Shown in pieces: positions 1 to 8,075 of a stretch of 64,000 bases of DNA. Source of the DNA: Desulfobaculum sp044987625 (GTDB taxonomy: Bacteria > Desulfobacterota > Desulfovibrionia > Desulfovibrionales > Desulfovibrionaceae); NCBI RefSeq assembly GCF_044987625.1, contig NZ_JBJDSB010000002.1:248001-312000 (forward strand), in the 5' to 3' direction. Both the position numbers and the translations under genes were made by a program. The notes under the pieces were generated by a model. The model searched no databases, was not told the origin of the DNA, and was given only the letters and a program-made list of their open reading frames with translations. Position 1 is the first letter of the stretch. Each line of letters opens with the position of its first letter.

Positions 1-891
1 GACGACGGCGACCCCTCCGCGGAACTCCCCGAAGACGACGACACCACAACCGAATCCACAGCCGACGCTGACGCCGCAAGCGAGGACGCTCAGGCCGCAG
101 ATGCTGCTGACGACGCCGCAGAAGAGGGTGCTGAGGACGACGAGCTTGTGGAGATGGGCCTGTTGGACCATCTGGAGGAGCTTCGCATTCGGCTGACGCG
201 GTGCGTCATTGCCGTTATCGTGGGGCTTTTTGCGTGCTATGGCTTTGCCGAGCAGATTTTCGACTATCTGCTGATGCCGCTCAAGCCCATCCTGCCCGAA
301 GGCTCCACCCTTATTTTCACGGGCTTGCCGGAAGGCTTCTTCACGTACATCAAGCTTTCGGCATTTGCCGGACTGTTTTTGACCAGTCCGTACCTCTTTT
401 ATCAGATTTGGGCCTTCATCGCGCCCGGATTGTACAAGGAGGAGCGGCGCTGGGGCATACCCGTCGCGCTCTTTTCCGCAATTTTCTTCACAGCCGGCGC
501 ATGCTTCGGCTACTTTGTGGTGTTCCCCATCGCCTTTGAATTCTTCATGGGCTTTGAGACGGAACTCATCAAGCCGCTGCCGAGCCTGAAGGAGTACCTG
601 TCCTTCAGTTTGAAGCTGCTCGTGGCCTTTGGTGTGGCCTTTGAGCTGCCGCTGTTCATTTTCTTCCTCGCCCGCCTTGGCATGGTGTCATCCAAGTGGC
701 TGCGCGAAAAGCGCAAGTACTTTGTGCTGGTGGCCTTCGTCACCTCCGCAGTGCTGACGCCGCCGGACATCGTGTCCCAGTGCTTCATGGCCGGACCGCT
801 CATCATTCTGTATGAGCTGGGCATTGTTGTGGCGTGGATGTTTGGCAAGGCCGAGCCCAGAAAGCAGCAGGCCGCCGAATCCGAATCCTAG
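1..891 (+). CDS. tatC: Sec-independent protein translocase TatC, 5' truncated by window edge
   Basis: TatC is the polytopic inner-membrane receptor of the twin-arginine export pathway. The frame is open from base 1. The conserved start of the TatC fold (LLDHLEELRIRL) begins near base 157 and is followed by six hydrophobic segments and the family-like FGVAFELPLF stretch. Upstream of base 148 the same frame encodes about 49 residues made almost entirely of D, E, A, T and S, so the true start lies outside the window and the protein has a long acidic N-terminal extension, or is fused to an acidic tail such as that of TatB. A GTG at 148 could be an internal start but has no clear ribosome-binding site. 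A strong terminator follows. Confidence 0.93.
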   Translation, partial: DDGDPSAELPEDDDTTTESTADADAASEDAQAADAADDAAEEGAEDDELVEMGLLDHLEELRIRLTRCVIAVIVGLFACYGFAEQIFDYLLMPLKPILPEGSTLIFTGLPEGFFTYIKLSAFAGLFLTSPYLFYQIWAFIAPGLYKEERRWGIPVALFSAIFFTAGACFGYFVVFPIAFEFFMGFETELIKPLPSLKEYLSFSLKLLVAFGVAFELPLFIFFLARLGMVSSKWLREKRKYFVLVAFVTSAVLTPPDIVSQCFMAGPLIILYELGIVVAWMFGKAEPRKQQAAESES

Positions 892-940
892 CGCCGCCGG
901 GTGTGCCTCGTCGCGCCCAGATGGCCCAAGCGACCTTGAC

Positions 941-972
941 GCGCCCCCTCCCACCGGGAGGGGGCGCTTTTT
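941..972 (+). terminator. Rho-independent terminator after tatC
   Basis: A perfect 12-bp stem (GCGCCCCCTCCC pairing with GGGAGGGGGCGC, loop ACC) is followed by five T residues, about 50 bases after the tatC stop. Confidence 0.93.
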
Positions 973-1110
973 GCGCGTGACTGCAAAGTGCTGGCCTGAG
1001 GGGCTGTTTTGTGCATCTCGCTTTGACCTCGCAGGGGAAAACGGGCATGCTACTGGGTGCAGGATAGGGTTTGGTAACTCCCTTGAACACCACATGAAAC
1101 GGAGACGCTC

Positions 1111-1698
1111 ATGGCACTGCGCACCGCGCAGATTACGCGCACCACTCGCGAGACGGACATCACCCTTTCGCTGACCCTCGACGGCAGCGGAACCACGGAC
1201 ATTGCCACCGGAATTGGCTTTGCAGACCATATGCTCACCCTTATGACCTTTTGGGCCGGGTGGGATTTGACCCTCAAATGCGAGGGCGACACACATATTG
1301 ACGCGCACCATAGCCTTGAAGATGTCGGCCTGTGCCTTGGCGCGGCCATTGCCGACGCCATTGGCTCCAAGGAAGGCATCGCCCGCGTGGGCAACGCCCG
1401 TGTGCCCATGGACGAGGCCATCACGCAGGTGGACCTCGACATCTCAGGACGCGCCTATTTGGTCTACGACGACGCCGTTGTCCCGGACCTCGTCGCTGGC
1501 GAGGAAAAGGACGTCTGGCGCGAATTCTTCAAGTCCGTTGCATTCCGCGCGGGCCTGAATCTTCACATGCAGTTCCTGTATGGCCGCAATGCCCATCATC
1601 TTTTGGAATCTGCCTGCAAGGGCTTTGGTCTGGCGTTTCGTCAGGCGGCCTCGTGCGAGCGCAGTGGGGTGCTGAGCACAAAAGGGAGGCTAGACTAA
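1111..1698 (+). CDS. hisB: Imidazoleglycerol-phosphate dehydratase HisB
   Basis: Catalyses dehydration of imidazoleglycerol phosphate to imidazoleacetol phosphate in histidine synthesis. At 195 residues it is the monofunctional dehydratase without the phosphatase domain of the enterobacterial fusion. The two metal-binding repeats are visible: GFADHML around His40 with DAHHSLEDVG at about 64-73, and the second HH motif (NAHHLLES) in the last third. The start is supported by GGAG 6 bases upstream. Its stop overlaps the ATG of the next gene (TAATG), and hisA follows that gene, so the three form one operon. The 138 bases between the tatC terminator and the start show no obvious histidine leader peptide. 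Confidence 0.96.
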   Translation: MALRTAQITRTTRETDITLSLTLDGSGTTDIATGIGFADHMLTLMTFWAGWDLTLKCEGDTHIDAHHSLEDVGLCLGAAIADAIGSKEGIARVGNARVPMDEAITQVDLDISGRAYLVYDDAVVPDLVAGEEKDVWREFFKSVAFRAGLNLHMQFLYGRNAHHLLESACKGFGLAFRQAASCERSGVLSTKGRLD

Positions 1699-2348
1699 TG
1701 AAGACGCGGAAGTCACTCTATTTCTTGATGATTGCAGCTTTTGCCGTGCTTCTTTGCGCCGGTTGCCAGCGGGCTAATGTCCCGGTGGAAGGCCCGCAAG
1801 GGTATATTGGCGTGGTCTTCTTCAACCAGCCCGAAACATCCAGTGAACTGCTGGCGGGCTACATTCCCGAGAATGCCAAGCCCGTAAAGACCGAGGTGCT
1901 TGAAGGGTTGGATATGCAACTGCGAGAAGCCCTCGCGAAAAGTGGAACCACGGACTATGTGCCGCCTGGCGCGGCCTTGCGGTGCACGCACATCGTTATT
2001 TCCCGCCTGGCCAGCGTGCGCGCCACCGCGTCTTTGGACCAGTGGGTGGGCGTTGGTATGTGCCTTGGCGTGGATTACCTGCTGGTCCCTCAGCTCCTCT
2101 ACTGGCAGGAGCGCGACGGCAGTGAAGTGGCCGTCCGTGAGCCCGCCGCTGTTGTTCTGGACCTTTTCCTTGTGGACGTGAACGCGGGCACCATTGCGGC
2201 GCGGTATCATTTCGACGAGGAGCAGCTCTCGCTCACTGAGAATATTTTGGAAGCGGACAAGTTCGTCAAACGTAAAGGCAAGTGGATCACGGCAACTGAA
2301 TTGGCCCGCGAAGGCATCAGCCGTGGCGTGAAGGAGCTCGGATTGTGA
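1698..2348 (+). CDS. Putative lipoprotein between hisB and hisA
   Basis: 216-residue protein with a lipoprotein signal: positive N-terminus (MKTRK), hydrophobic run, lipobox LCAGC near residue 23. The start at 1698 overlaps the hisB stop, and the preceding AGGGAGG is a good ribosome-binding site. The mature part contains a segment VDYLLVPQLLYWQERDG, then strands and helices that recall envelope lipoproteins with a CsgG/LpoB-like fold, but I do not recognise the family and give no function. It ends inside the GTGA overlap with the hisA start, so translation is tightly coupled to two histidine genes although the protein is predicted to sit on a membrane. It is probably cotranscribed for reasons unrelated to histidine synthesis. 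Confidence 0.8.
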   Translation: MKTRKSLYFLMIAAFAVLLCAGCQRANVPVEGPQGYIGVVFFNQPETSSELLAGYIPENAKPVKTEVLEGLDMQLREALAKSGTTDYVPPGAALRCTHIVISRLASVRATASLDQWVGVGMCLGVDYLLVPQLLYWQERDGSEVAVREPAAVVLDLFLVDVNAGTIAARYHFDEEQLSLTENILEADKFVKRKGKWITATELAREGISRGVKELGL

Positions 2349-3079
2349 TCGTTTTTCCCGCAGTCGACATCAAGGACGGCAAGTGCGTCCGTTTGAAGCA
2401 AGGGTTGGCCGACAAGGTCACCGTCTTTAACGACAGCCCCGTGGACGCCGCCATGCATTGGCTGGAACACGGCGCGCGCTATCTGCATATCGTCGATCTC
2501 GACGGCGCTTTTGACGGCCACCCCGCCAACTACGAGCAAATCTCCACCATCTGCTCCAAGCTGGACATCCCCGTGCAGCTTGGCGGCGGCATTCGGGATA
2601 TCAAGACCGCCGCGGCCTACCTTGAGGCCGGTGTGTCCCGGCTTATCATCGGCACCATGGCCCTTGAGGACCCGGACCTCTACGGCGAGCTGTGCGCCGC
2701 CTTCCCCGGCCGCATCGGCGTCTCCCTCGACGCCGTGGACGGCAAGCTCAAGACCAAGGGCTGGGTGGAGGATTCCGGCTACACCGTGTTTGACGTCATC
2801 CCCCGCCTTGAAGAGCAGGGGACCAGCTTTATCATTTACACCGACATCAGCCGCGACGGCATGCAGTCCGGCGTGAACGTGGACGCCCTCGCCAAGCTCT
2901 GCGAAGCGACGAGGCTCCCCGTTGTCGCCGCCGGCGGCGTCGCCACCATGGACGACATTCGCGCTCTTTACCCCCTCTGTAGGCAGGGCCTCGAAGGAGC
3001 CATCACAGGGAAGGCCGTGTACGAAGGCACCCTTGATCTCGCCGAGGCCCACGAATGGATCGACGCCCAGAGCGCGTAA
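2345..3079 (+). CDS. hisA: Phosphoribosylformimino-5-aminoimidazole carboxamide ribotide isomerase HisA
   Basis: TIM-barrel isomerase converting ProFAR to PRFAR in histidine synthesis. 244 residues, normal for the family. Visible motifs are the N-terminal AVDIKDGKCVRL with catalytic Asp8, QLGGGIRD, the phosphate-binding region and YTDISRDGM with the second catalytic Asp. The start is GTG, overlapping the stop of the upstream lipoprotein gene by four bases, which indicates translational coupling. A short 20-base gap then leads to the CopZ-like gene. Confidence 0.96.
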   Translation: MIVFPAVDIKDGKCVRLKQGLADKVTVFNDSPVDAAMHWLEHGARYLHIVDLDGAFDGHPANYEQISTICSKLDIPVQLGGGIRDIKTAAAYLEAGVSRLIIGTMALEDPDLYGELCAAFPGRIGVSLDAVDGKLKTKGWVEDSGYTVFDVIPRLEEQGTSFIIYTDISRDGMQSGVNVDALAKLCEATRLPVVAAGGVATMDDIRALYPLCRQGLEGAITGKAVYEGTLDLAEAHEWIDAQSA

Positions 3080-3099
3080 AACCACTCAAGGAGTGAACT

Positions 3100-3312
3100 A
3101 TGTCCAAGAGCATTGAAGTCAAAGGCATGAGCTGCCAGCATTGTGTTGCTTCCGTCACCGACGCACTGAACAAGGTGCCCGGTGTGAAGGACCTGAACGT
3201 CAGCCTCGAAGACGCCAAGGCGACCTTTGAGGAGGATAGCCCCGTCGACATGCAGAAGGTGAAGGACGCCATCTCCGCCATTGGCTTTGAGCCGGGCGCG
3301 ACGGCAGACTAG
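3100..3312 (+). CDS. Heavy-metal-associated (CopZ-like) metallochaperone
   Basis: 70-residue single HMA domain with the metal-binding motif GMSCQHC (Cys12 and Cys15), the size of CopZ-type copper chaperones or MerP-like carriers. The predicted order is the usual strand-helix-strand-strand-helix-strand. AAGGAG lies 7 bases before the ATG. It sits at the end of the his operon and before a bidirectional terminator; no P-type copper ATPase is in the window, so the partner is unknown. Confidence 0.85.
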   Translation: MSKSIEVKGMSCQHCVASVTDALNKVPGVKDLNVSLEDAKATFEEDSPVDMQKVKDAISAIGFEPGATAD

Positions 3313-3335
3313 CCCTCACCATCGCCTCAAAAGCG

Positions 3336-3372
3336 AACCGCCCCGGAAGGTCATACCTTCCGGGGCGGTTTT
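3336..3372. terminator. Bidirectional terminator between CopZ-like gene and methyltransferase/MTHFR gene
   Basis: 15-bp perfect stem (AACCGCCCCGGAAGG with CCTTCCGGGGCGGTT, loop TCATA). It ends in TTTT on the + strand; a weaker U-tract is available on the - strand. It lies between two convergent genes. Confidence 0.88.
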
Positions 3373-3404
3373 GCGTTCTGCGGTCAACGCGTTTTTGCGT
3401 GAGC

Positions 3405-5243
3405 CTACGGCGTCCAGTAGCCGCCATCGTGCAGGCGCTGCATCAGGTCGCGGGCAATGGCGTAGCGGTTGAACGGGGGCATGATGTATATGCCCGAGAA
3501 GTGCGGCCACGCGTACTCCATCAGTTCCCACGCAATTTCCGTCCCCACGGCCGCGCCGTTGTCGCCTGCCTCGCGCATGCGGCGGCGGGTGTCGTCCGGG
3601 ATGCTGATGCCCGGAAACTCGTTGTGCAAAAACTCCGCATTGCGCGAGCTGACAAGCGGCATAATCCCAAGGAAAATGGGCACCGTGATATGCGCCGTGA
3701 GTTCGCGCACCTCGTCAATGGCTTCGCGCGTGTACACCGGCTGCGTCAGGAAGTACTCGGCCCCGCACTCAATCTTGCGCTCCATGCGCCGCACCTGAAG
3801 CGCCTTGTTGCGCGTATTCGGGTTATACGCCGCGCCCGTGCAGAAGTTCGCCTTTAGGCGCATGGAATCGCCGTGGTGGTTCACGCCCTCATTAAAGGTT
3901 TTCGTCAGGCTGATGAGGTCAAAGGAGCGCACGTCAAACACGCCCTTTACCACATCGTCTGCGCCGGCAGGCGGCGGGTCGCCCGTCACGGCCAGCACAT
4001 TGGACAGCCCATCCACGGCCAGCCCCATCAGCGTGGCCTGCATGCCAATGAGGTTTCTGTCGCGGCCTGTCAGGTGCACAATTACCTCACACCCCGTGCG
4101 GCGGCGTATCATGCCCGCAAGGATGGTGTTCGACAGTCGAGGCACCGCCAGCGGATTTTCCGCGATGGTGATGGCGTCCGCGCCCGCGCTGGCTATGGCG
4201 TCCGCCGCCTCCAAGGCCTGCGACACGTCGAGATGCTTTGGTGGGTCAAGCTCCACCAGTACCATCTTTTTCCGCCCCAGCTTTTGGCTCAACAGCGTCG
4301 GCGGCAACGAACGCGGAGCGGCGTCCTGCGTCTGCGATTCGCCGACACGGGGCGTGGCCTTGGGCGTTGCCGTCGACGCAGGTTCCGCCGCATCCAACAG
4401 ACGGCGCAGTGCGGCAATATGCTCCGGCGTCGTGCCGCAGCAGCCACCCAGCAGGCGCGCGCCAAGCTCGGCGCAGCGCATGACCGTCTCCGCAAAGTAG
4501 TCCGGAGCACTCCCGTACAGCAGCCTGTCCCCGGAGCGCTCCGGGTAGCCGGAGTTCGGGAAGACCGACAGCAGAGCGCCCGGATCGCCCACGCGGCGCA
4601 AGGTTTCCAGTACGCCAAGCGGCCCCGTGCCGCAGTTGATGCCAACCACGTCCGCACCGGCCTCAACAAGGGCGCGCAGGCATTCCTCAGGCGTTTTTCC
4701 GCTAAAGGAGCCACCCTGGCTCGTAAAGACCATCTGCGCGACTACAGGGAGGTTTGTAGCGCGTTTTACGGCCGTGACCGCAGGCAGCAGCATGTCCAGA
4801 CGCGAGAAGGTCTCCAGGACCATTACGTCCGCGCCGCCCTCGGCCAGCGCCAAGGCCTGCGCCGTGTACATTTCGCCGATGCGCTCGGGTGAGGGCATGT
4901 CCTCAAGGCGGCCCAGCGGCCCCATGGAGCCGCCAACCCATGCACTGTCTCCGGCGCACGTACGCGCAATCTCCGCGCCGCGCCGGTTGATCAGGTGCAG
5001 CTTGTCCGCAAGGCCAAAGCGCTCCAGCTTCAGCTCATTGGCGCCAAACGTGTTCGTTTCAATAAGCTCCGCCCCAGCACGCAAGTACTCATCATGGATG
5101 GCAATGATCAGCTCCGGCTGGGTTACGTTCAATTCGTCGTAGCACGACTCCGCGCCTACACCCTTCTCGTGGATGCGCGACCCCATCGCGCCATCCGCCA
5201 CAATGCGGCGGCGTGCAAGTTCTTGTAAAAAATCGCGTTGCAT
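3405..5243 (-). CDS. Bifunctional homocysteine S-methyltransferase / 5,10-methylenetetrahydrofolate reductase
   Basis: 612-residue fusion. Residues about 1-285 are a zinc-dependent homocysteine methyltransferase barrel with the three zinc cysteines in place (GINCGTGP at Cys204, GGCCGTTPEH at Cys268-269). Residues about 325-610 are a methylenetetrahydrofolate reductase domain with the flavin-binding TIM-barrel motifs (ITGRDRNL region, LTQPVYT, IPIFLGIMPL-like segment). It should make methyl-THF and use a methyl donor to form methionine. The same fusion is known, for example, as YitJ in Bacillus. The longer frame begins at a GTG at 5273; I chose the ATG at 5243 because it starts at the conserved domain and follows GGGAAAACC. 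A TTGACA box lies about 55 bases upstream. Confidence 0.93.
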   Translation of the reverse strand: MQRDFLQELARRRIVADGAMGSRIHEKGVGAESCYDELNVTQPELIIAIHDEYLRAGAELIETNTFGANELKLERFGLADKLHLINRRGAEIARTCAGDSAWVGGSMGPLGRLEDMPSPERIGEMYTAQALALAEGGADVMVLETFSRLDMLLPAVTAVKRATNLPVVAQMVFTSQGGSFSGKTPEECLRALVEAGADVVGINCGTGPLGVLETLRRVGDPGALLSVFPNSGYPERSGDRLLYGSAPDYFAETVMRCAELGARLLGGCCGTTPEHIAALRRLLDAAEPASTATPKATPRVGESQTQDAAPRSLPPTLLSQKLGRKKMVLVELDPPKHLDVSQALEAADAIASAGADAITIAENPLAVPRLSNTILAGMIRRRTGCEVIVHLTGRDRNLIGMQATLMGLAVDGLSNVLAVTGDPPPAGADDVVKGVFDVRSFDLISLTKTFNEGVNHHGDSMRLKANFCTGAAYNPNTRNKALQVRRMERKIECGAEYFLTQPVYTREAIDEVRELTAHITVPIFLGIMPLVSSRNAEFLHNEFPGISIPDDTRRRMREAGDNGAAVGTEIAWELMEYAWPHFSGIYIMPPFNRYAIARDLMQRLHDGGYWTP

Positions 5244-5370
5244 GGTTTTCCCTTTCCCCAAATGCGGGGCCACAAAGACTGACCGCGTGGCTATGTCTTG
5301 TCAAGATAGCACAGCGGCGCTGGTAGGTGGGGATGCCTCCGGCGGCTGGGAAAGAGAAGAGAAAAGAGGG

Positions 5371-5642
5371 CCTCCGGCGGCTCAAGGGAATGATTCCCTT
5401 GAGAATCCCCATACTTTTCGGGGCGGAAGCCGCCCCGAAAAGACGAGTTCGTGGGGTGGAGATGCGGCGTGCTTTGTATGCTGTCACTCGAGGCCTTCCT
5501 CGCCGGGGTATTGAGCCGGAAAAGGGCGCGCCACTGTTTCCTTCCTCAGTTCACCAGCCACGACCCGTATTTTCAGGAGCGGCTTCCGCTTCTGAAAATT
5601 CTAAGGATTGTTAAGGAAATTATTTCCTTAACCCGCCGGAGG
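5371..5642. repeat. Diverged hairpin element with terminal inverted repeats (relative of the 215-bp module family)
   Basis: Bounded by the perfect inverted repeat CCTCCGGCGG (5371-5380) and CCGCCGGAGG (5633-5642), with the inverted similarity extending outward into AGAG-rich and CTCT-rich flanks. Inside the left end is a hairpin with arms CTCAAGGGAA/TTCCCTTGAG, then AATCCC, then a 13-bp hairpin (5414-5442, arm CTTTTCGGGGCGG). The right half mirrors this: a hairpin at 5569-5598 (arm ATTTTCAG with CTT loop) and a TTAAG hairpin at 5610-5632 (arms GTTAAGGAAA/TTTCCTTAAC). The order matches the modules at 20.3, 37.6 and 50.2 kb although stem sequences differ. It lies upstream of the methyltransferase/MTHFR gene and downstream of the epimerase terminator. 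Confidence 0.75.
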
Positions 5643-5678
5643 CTCTCTTCTCTCTTCGCCATGCTGGCCGCAGGCCCC

Positions 5679-5713
5679 AAAAAAAGCGGCCACCCGTGTT
5701 GGGTGGCCGCTTT
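5679..5713 (-). terminator. Terminator for the epimerase gene (and upp-uraA transcript)
   Basis: Read on the - strand, a 13-bp stem (AAAGCGGCCACCC pairing with GGGTGGCCGCTTT) followed by seven T residues, 43 bases after the stop of the epimerase gene. Confidence 0.9.
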
Positions 5714-5755
5714 GGTGAGCATATCGATTCAGGGAGGGCGTCCTTTGCAAGCTGT

Positions 5756-6769
5756 TTAGGGCTTGAGGGTATGTTCGCCGCTGTCCTTGATATATTCGTT
5801 GAGGCAGGTCTCGTAGTAGTCGAAGGTTTTTTTGAGGCCTTCGTCGATGGAGACCTTGGGTACCCAGCCGAGGTCATTGGTAATCTTTGAGCAGTCGCCG
5901 TAGAAGTCGCCGATGTCGATCTTCTTCTTTTCTTCTGGCCAGGGGACGAGCTTGAAGCTGCCTTTGCCAGCGGTGGCGATCATTTTCTCGCAGATTTCCT
6001 TGAGGCTGATAGGCTCATCGCCGGCGAGGTTGTAGACCTGTCCTGCGGCGCGGTTGTCTTTTCCTGCGGTGAGGATGGCGTCGACGACGTCGTCCACGTA
6101 GTTCATATCGCGGCGCTGTGCGCCGTCGCCGTAGAGCTGGATTTGCTTATCTTCGGCAACGAGTCGGATGAACCAGCCGAGGAAGCCCTGCCGGTTGTGC
6201 TTGAGCAGCTGACGCGGCCCGTAGGTGTTGGTCAGCCGCAGCACGGCGGCGGGGATGCCGTACACTTTGTTGTAGAGCAGGTGGTACCATTCGCCGGCAA
6301 TGCAGTTGATGCCGTTGACGTCCACGGGGTCGAGGGGGTGGTTTTCGTCAACGGGCATGTAGTGCGGTTTGCCGTAGATTTGGCGGGTGCTGGTGAGCAC
6401 CAGTCTGGCATCGCGGTTGTAGTAGCGGCAGGCTTCCAGCACGCCCAACTGGGCCTTGGCGTTGATCTCAAGGTCCGTGTAGGGATCGTGCATAGAGTCG
6501 ATATGGCTGACCTGTCCGGCGAGGTTGAAGATAAACTCCTGCCCGCGGATGAGGTACTGCATGGCGACCCGGTCGCGCACGTCCGAGATATTGAGCCGGA
6601 TATCGTCCTTAACCGGAGCGATATTGTGCAGGTTGCCGCCGTATTCGTCGATCATGGAGTCCACAACGGTGACGTCGGCCCCGGCTTCAACCAGTCGGAT
6701 GACGAGGTTGGAGCCGATGAAGCCGCAGCCGCCGGTGACCATGACCTTTTTGCCTTTGTAGAACTGCAT
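5756..6769 (-). CDS. NAD-dependent epimerase/dehydratase-like SDR with altered catalytic YxxxK site
   Basis: 337-residue extended short-chain dehydrogenase. The Rossmann motif GGCGFIGSN (about 13-21) and the substrate-side motifs LTSTRQIYG and LTNTYGPRQ are clear, so the fold resembles UDP-glucose 4-epimerase or GDP-mannose dehydratase. At the position of the catalytic YxxxK, just before the conserved AGE, the protein reads NGINC, giving Asn152 and Cys156. The codons are unambiguous in the sequence. I recall relatives with NGINK, so loss of Tyr may be a subfamily trait and the Cys an extra change. Possible roles are a non-catalytic or unusual sugar-nucleotide enzyme. It starts 13 bases after uraA and probably shares its transcript. 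Confidence 0.82.
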   Translation of the reverse strand: MQFYKGKKVMVTGGCGFIGSNLVIRLVEAGADVTVVDSMIDEYGGNLHNIAPVKDDIRLNISDVRDRVAMQYLIRGQEFIFNLAGQVSHIDSMHDPYTDLEINAKAQLGVLEACRYYNRDARLVLTSTRQIYGKPHYMPVDENHPLDPVDVNGINCIAGEWYHLLYNKVYGIPAAVLRLTNTYGPRQLLKHNRQGFLGWFIRLVAEDKQIQLYGDGAQRRDMNYVDDVVDAILTAGKDNRAAGQVYNLAGDEPISLKEICEKMIATAGKGSFKLVPWPEEKKKIDIGDFYGDCSKITNDLGWVPKVSIDEGLKKTFDYYETCLNEYIKDSGEHTLKP

Positions 6770-6782
6770 GGAATCATTCCGC

Positions 6783-8015
6783 CTAGTGCTTGGTCTGTGG
6801 AAGAACGAGGTTCAAAACGACGCCGATGACACCTGAGAGTCCGATGCCTGTCAAGGTGACTTTGGCGACGCCGAAGCTCATTCCGCCGATGCCGAACACG
6901 AGAATAACGGCCACAATGGCCATGTTGCGGGGTTCCATGAGGTCGTCGCCTGCTTTGACGAGGGCGTTCATGCCAACAACGGAGATAGCGCCGAAGAGCA
7001 GAATCATGATGCCGCCCATGACCGGGGTGGGGATGGTGTGCAGCACTGCGCCCAGCTTGCCCACAAAGGCGAGAACGATGGCCGTCAGTGCGGCCCATGT
7101 CATCACGCCGGGGTTGAAGGACTTGGTGAGTGCAACGGCGCCGGTGACCTCGGAGTAGGTGGTGTTCGGCGGACCGCCGAGACAGGAGGCCAGCGCGGTT
7201 GCCAGACCATCGCCCAGCATGGTGCGGTGAACGCCGGGGCTTTTGATGTAGTCCTTTCCGGTGACTGAGCTGATGGCCAGCACGTCGCCAAAGTGTTCAA
7301 TGGCCGGGGCGATGGCCACGGGCACGATGAACAGGATGGCTTCGATGTTGAACTCAGGTGTGACGAAGCTCGGCACGGCCAGCCACGGGGCGTCGGCAAC
7401 GGCGGAGAAATCCACAATGCCGAAGAACAGGCTGACGATGTAGCCGGAGACGATGCCGCACAGGATGGGGATGAGCTTAAAGAAGCCTCGTCCCAGCAGG
7501 GAGACCAGAATCGTCACGGCGAGGGAAATCATGGACACGGTCAGCGCGGTGTCGCGGGGGATAAGCTCCAAGGAGCCGTCGCCGGACTTGCCGACGGCCA
7601 TGAAGATGGCTGTCTTGGCGAGCAGTAGGCCGATGACCATGATAACCGGGCCGGTGACGATGGGGGGCAGCACGCGGTGCAAAATGCCCGCGCCGCGGAA
7701 CTTGATGAGGGCGGACAGCAGGACGTAAAAGACGCCGGCTGCGGCAAGGCCGCTCATTGTCGCGGGGATGCCCCATGTTTCCACGCCGTAGATGATGGGC
7801 GCGATGAAGGCGAAGGAGGATGCCAGAAAAATGGGCACACTGCGTTTGGTGACAAACTGGAACAGCAGCGTTCCGGCACCGGCCGTGAACATGGCCACGT
7901 TGGGGTCAAGCCCTGTGAGCAGGGGAACCAGCACCAAGGCGCCAAACGCCACAAAGAGCATCTGCGCGCCGATGAGGCTGTCTTTCAGGCGGAATGCATA
8001 ATCCGTCGCGGCCAT
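6783..8015 (-). CDS. uraA: Uracil/xanthine permease, NCS2 family
   Basis: 410-residue inner-membrane nucleobase transporter with about 12-14 hydrophobic segments. The NCS2 signature region is visible in AIAPAIEHFGDVLAIS (the transport-site Glu) and in the GDGLATALASCLGGPPNTTYSEVTGA block. It lies downstream of upp in the same direction with a 60-base gap, so it is best read as the uracil importer of a upp-uraA uptake operon. AAGGAGAAGGAT precedes the ATG. Confidence 0.93.
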   Translation of the reverse strand: MAATDYAFRLKDSLIGAQMLFVAFGALVLVPLLTGLDPNVAMFTAGAGTLLFQFVTKRSVPIFLASSFAFIAPIIYGVETWGIPATMSGLAAAGVFYVLLSALIKFRGAGILHRVLPPIVTGPVIMVIGLLLAKTAIFMAVGKSGDGSLELIPRDTALTVSMISLAVTILVSLLGRGFFKLIPILCGIVSGYIVSLFFGIVDFSAVADAPWLAVPSFVTPEFNIEAILFIVPVAIAPAIEHFGDVLAISSVTGKDYIKSPGVHRTMLGDGLATALASCLGGPPNTTYSEVTGAVALTKSFNPGVMTWAALTAIVLAFVGKLGAVLHTIPTPVMGGIMILLFGAISVVGMNALVKAGDDLMEPRNMAIVAVILVFGIGGMSFGVAKVTLTGIGLSGVIGVVLNLVLPQTKH

Positions 8016-8075
8016 ATCCTTCTCCTTCTTGCTATGCTGTATGGTTATATGATGTCGTTGGGGACAGGTGCGGCA

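Noticed and set aside
3469..4892. Long + strand frames opposite the methyltransferase/MTHFR gene
   Set aside because: Shadows of a high-GC gene; no family motifs.
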